Assembly: GCA_000702245.1 (NCBI GenBank) | Contig: JNKY01000010.1 | Location: 248,001 to 312,000 of the forward strand | DNA from: Lachnospiraceae bacterium C6A11 | GTDB taxonomy: Bacteria; Bacillota; Clostridia; Lachnospirales; Lachnospiraceae | Direction: 5' to 3' | DNA: 64,000 bases | Shown: piece after piece, positions 62,635-64,000 of the stretch | How the letters are laid out: each line of letters starts with the position of its first letter | Numbering within the stretch: position 1 is the stretch's first letter | Notes under the pieces: generated by a model | What the model saw: the letters and a program-made list of their open reading frames with translations, nothing else | What the model was told of the DNA's origin: nothing | Databases searched by the model: none | Program-made: the position numbers and the translations under genes

Positions 62635-63816
62635 ATGCTTGAGAGTATTACATTAACAGAACTAAATAACTTGGATAAATCCGGCGTCCAGCTGATTGAT
62701 ATCCGTGGGATGGAGTCGGCCGAATACGGTCTGATACCGGGAGCTGTAAATATCCCGAAGGAGCAGATACTCCGGGATATGATGCTCACCGAAAGCTGCG
62801 ATATGACTATTCGTGGCATACATCTCGACAGAACTAAGAAGCAGGTGCTTTACTGCACCAGAGGTGTTGACAGCCCTGAGGCAGCGGCTGCCATGAGGGA
62901 ACGTGGCTACGATGCTTACTATCTCGAGGGCGGCTATCATAACTGGCTTGTGAATTCTGTGGTTCAGGAGGAGCAGAGTATTGACCTTAAGGAACGACAG
63001 GAGCAGATCGAGCAGAGCATCAGGAAGAAGTTCCATAAGCAGCTTTTTACACCGTTCGCAAAGGCGATAAATACTTATGAACTGCTGCAGCCGGGAGACC
63101 ATGTTGCGGTCTGCATATCAGGCGGTAAGGATTCGATGCTGATGGCGAAGCTTTTCCAGGAGCTGAAGAGACATGATAAGTTTCCGTTTGAGTTGACCTT
63201 CCTTGTTATGGATCCGGGCTATTCCGAGGTGAACAGAAAACTTATCGAAGCAAATGCCAGACTGCTTGGAATACCGATCAGAGTATTCGGTTCGGAAATA
63301 TTTGACAGTGTATATTCTATAGAAAAGTCGCCATGCTATCTCTGTGCGAGGATGAGGAGAGGCTATCTCTACAGCAATGCAAAGGAGCTTGGGTGCAATA
63401 AGATCGCGCTTGGACACCACTATGATGATGTTATCGAGACTATACTGATGGGAATGCTGTACGGTGGGCAGGTTCAGACGATGATGCCGAAGCTTCACAG
63501 CACGAATTTCCCGGGGATGGAGCTGATAAGGCCGATGTACCTGATCAGGGAAGAGAATGTTAAGTGGTGGCGAGATTATAACAAGCTGCATTTTCTGCAG
63601 TGTGCCTGCAGGTTTACTGAGATCAGTAAGAATCAGAATGAGAATGATCCGCACTACTCAAAGAGGCAGGAAATCAAACAACTTATAGCCGAGATGAAGA
63701 AGGTTAATCCTTTTGTTGAGGGTAATATTTTCAAAAGTGTGGAAAATGTCAATCTGAATACTGTTGTGGGTTATAAGAAGGATGGAGTAAGGCATTTCTT
63801 TACGGAGGGATATTGA
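62635..63816 (+). CDS. Rhodanese-TtcA-like fusion protein (tRNA sulfur transfer)
   Basis: 393 residues. An N-terminal rhodanese domain (1 to about 110) carries the active-site loop YCTRGVDS with Cys persulfide site. A C-terminal PP-loop ATPase of TtcA/TilS class has SGGKDSMLM, CxxC in SPCYLCARMRRG (Fe-S ligands), ALGHHYDDVIETILMG and a Cys pair QCACRFTE. TtcA thiolates cytidine-32 of tRNA using an Fe-S cluster; the fused rhodanese could deliver the sulfur. The exact tRNA target is inference. The ribosome site is weak. Confidence 0.85.
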   Translation: MLESITLTELNNLDKSGVQLIDIRGMESAEYGLIPGAVNIPKEQILRDMMLTESCDMTIRGIHLDRTKKQVLYCTRGVDSPEAAAAMRERGYDAYYLEGGYHNWLVNSVVQEEQSIDLKERQEQIEQSIRKKFHKQLFTPFAKAINTYELLQPGDHVAVCISGGKDSMLMAKLFQELKRHDKFPFELTFLVMDPGYSEVNRKLIEANARLLGIPIRVFGSEIFDSVYSIEKSPCYLCARMRRGYLYSNAKELGCNKIALGHHYDDVIETILMGMLYGGQVQTMMPKLHSTNFPGMELIRPMYLIREENVKWWRDYNKLHFLQCACRFTEISKNQNENDPHYSKRQEIKQLIAEMKKVNPFVEGNIFKSVENVNLNTVVGYKKDGVRHFFTEGY

Positions 63817-64000
63817 TGAAATACTGTATTTTTTGTGGAAGTCAGCTGGATGATGAAGCTATATTCTGCGGCAGTTGTGGAAAGCGTAACGTGAAGGAAG
63901 CTGAAAGTGGTGCGCAGGACAATGATTCTGAGATGCACCCTCAGTATATAAATGATATGCAGAGTTATGCACAACCGATAAACAATCCTCAGGGATTTGT
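63816..64000 (+). CDS. Zinc-ribbon protein (3' end outside window)
   Basis: ATG 63816 overlaps the last base of the previous stop codon; GGAGGGA lies 8 bases upstream. The visible 61 codons start MKYCIFCGSQLDDEAIFCGSCG, a two-CxxC zinc ribbon, then an acidic and Gln/Asn/Tyr-rich stretch. Resembles the N terminus of the zinc-ribbon membrane protein at 6856-8127. The rest is beyond the window. Confidence 0.85.
   Translation, partial: MKYCIFCGSQLDDEAIFCGSCGKRNVKEAESGAQDNDSEMHPQYINDMQSYAQPINNPQGF

Overview
This looks like chromosomal DNA from an anaerobic Firmicute, most likely a Lachnospiraceae (Butyrivibrio/Roseburia-like clostridial) genome. The evidence is gene content and style: AddAB rather than RecBCD, a SufBCDSU iron-sulfur system, a CIRCE operator, a lysine riboswitch, strong AGGAGG ribosome sites, TTG/GTG starts, moderate GC, and cell-surface proteins with [11 protein letters not shown]-type repeats. 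I saw no insertion sequence, prophage, CRISPR array, rRNA or tRNA. Most of the window is dense, co-oriented core genome read on the + strand.

Layout. 1-6.7 kb: ppk1 (5' end missing), sensor kinase, GerMN lipoprotein and comEC, overlapping or abutting. 6.9-8.8 kb: a zinc-ribbon membrane protein (-) and a promoter-to-terminator structured RNA. 8.8-12.3 kb: a MutS2-like ATPase without Smr, and a secreted NlpC/P60-like protein behind a WalR-type box. 12.5-14.1 kb (-): rpsT with a long leader, and holA. 14.3-18.8 kb: a putative metallopeptidase lipoprotein and glgB. 19.0-29.3 kb: lon under CIRCE, then addB-addA. 29.4-36.6 kb: an XRE regulator (-) divergent from the complete ATP synthase operon. 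36.7-41.1 kb: PAS-GGDEF protein, a repeat-rich lipoprotein with a likely +1 frameshift, and an orphan gene (-). 41.3-46.5 kb: lipid kinase, phosphoesterase, SDR, thioesterase and diguanylate cyclase. 46.6-50.8 kb: lysine riboswitch, dapA, dapB, DUF6145-like, coaX and dusB. 51.0-53.7 kb: a degenerate SbcD/SbcC-like pair. 53.9-59.1 kb: sufC, sufB, sufD and a sufS-sufU fusion. 59.2-64 kb: amino-acid ABC transporter, DUF4428 protein, rhodanese-TtcA fusion and a second zinc-ribbon gene that runs off the end.

Most notable. (1) The ATP synthase operon has no delta gene (atpH). A segment resembling the delta C-terminal domain is fused to the N terminus of the alpha subunit, and subunit c carries a signal-peptide-plus-acidic extension. 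(2) Two intergenic regions 29 kb apart (between atpE and atpF, and inside the ABC operon) fold into the same six-helix RNA of about 155 nt. The paired bases differ between the copies but stay complementary, which points to a conserved repeated structured RNA. (3) An SbcD/SbcC (YhaO/YhaN)-like gene pair keeps its architecture but has lost nearly all metal-binding and P-loop residues, so it looks like a paired pseudoenzyme system. (4) The MutS2-like gene follows a roughly 280-nt structured RNA with its own promoter and terminator.

How the genes work together. The atp operon supplies energy coupling. The dap operon is lysine-controlled diaminopimelate/lysine synthesis. suf builds Fe-S clusters, which AddB probably needs. 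The rhodanese-TtcA protein handles sulfur transfer to tRNA. lon, under heat-shock control, and addAB handle protein quality control and DNA break repair. All assignments come from reading the sequence; no database search was run.
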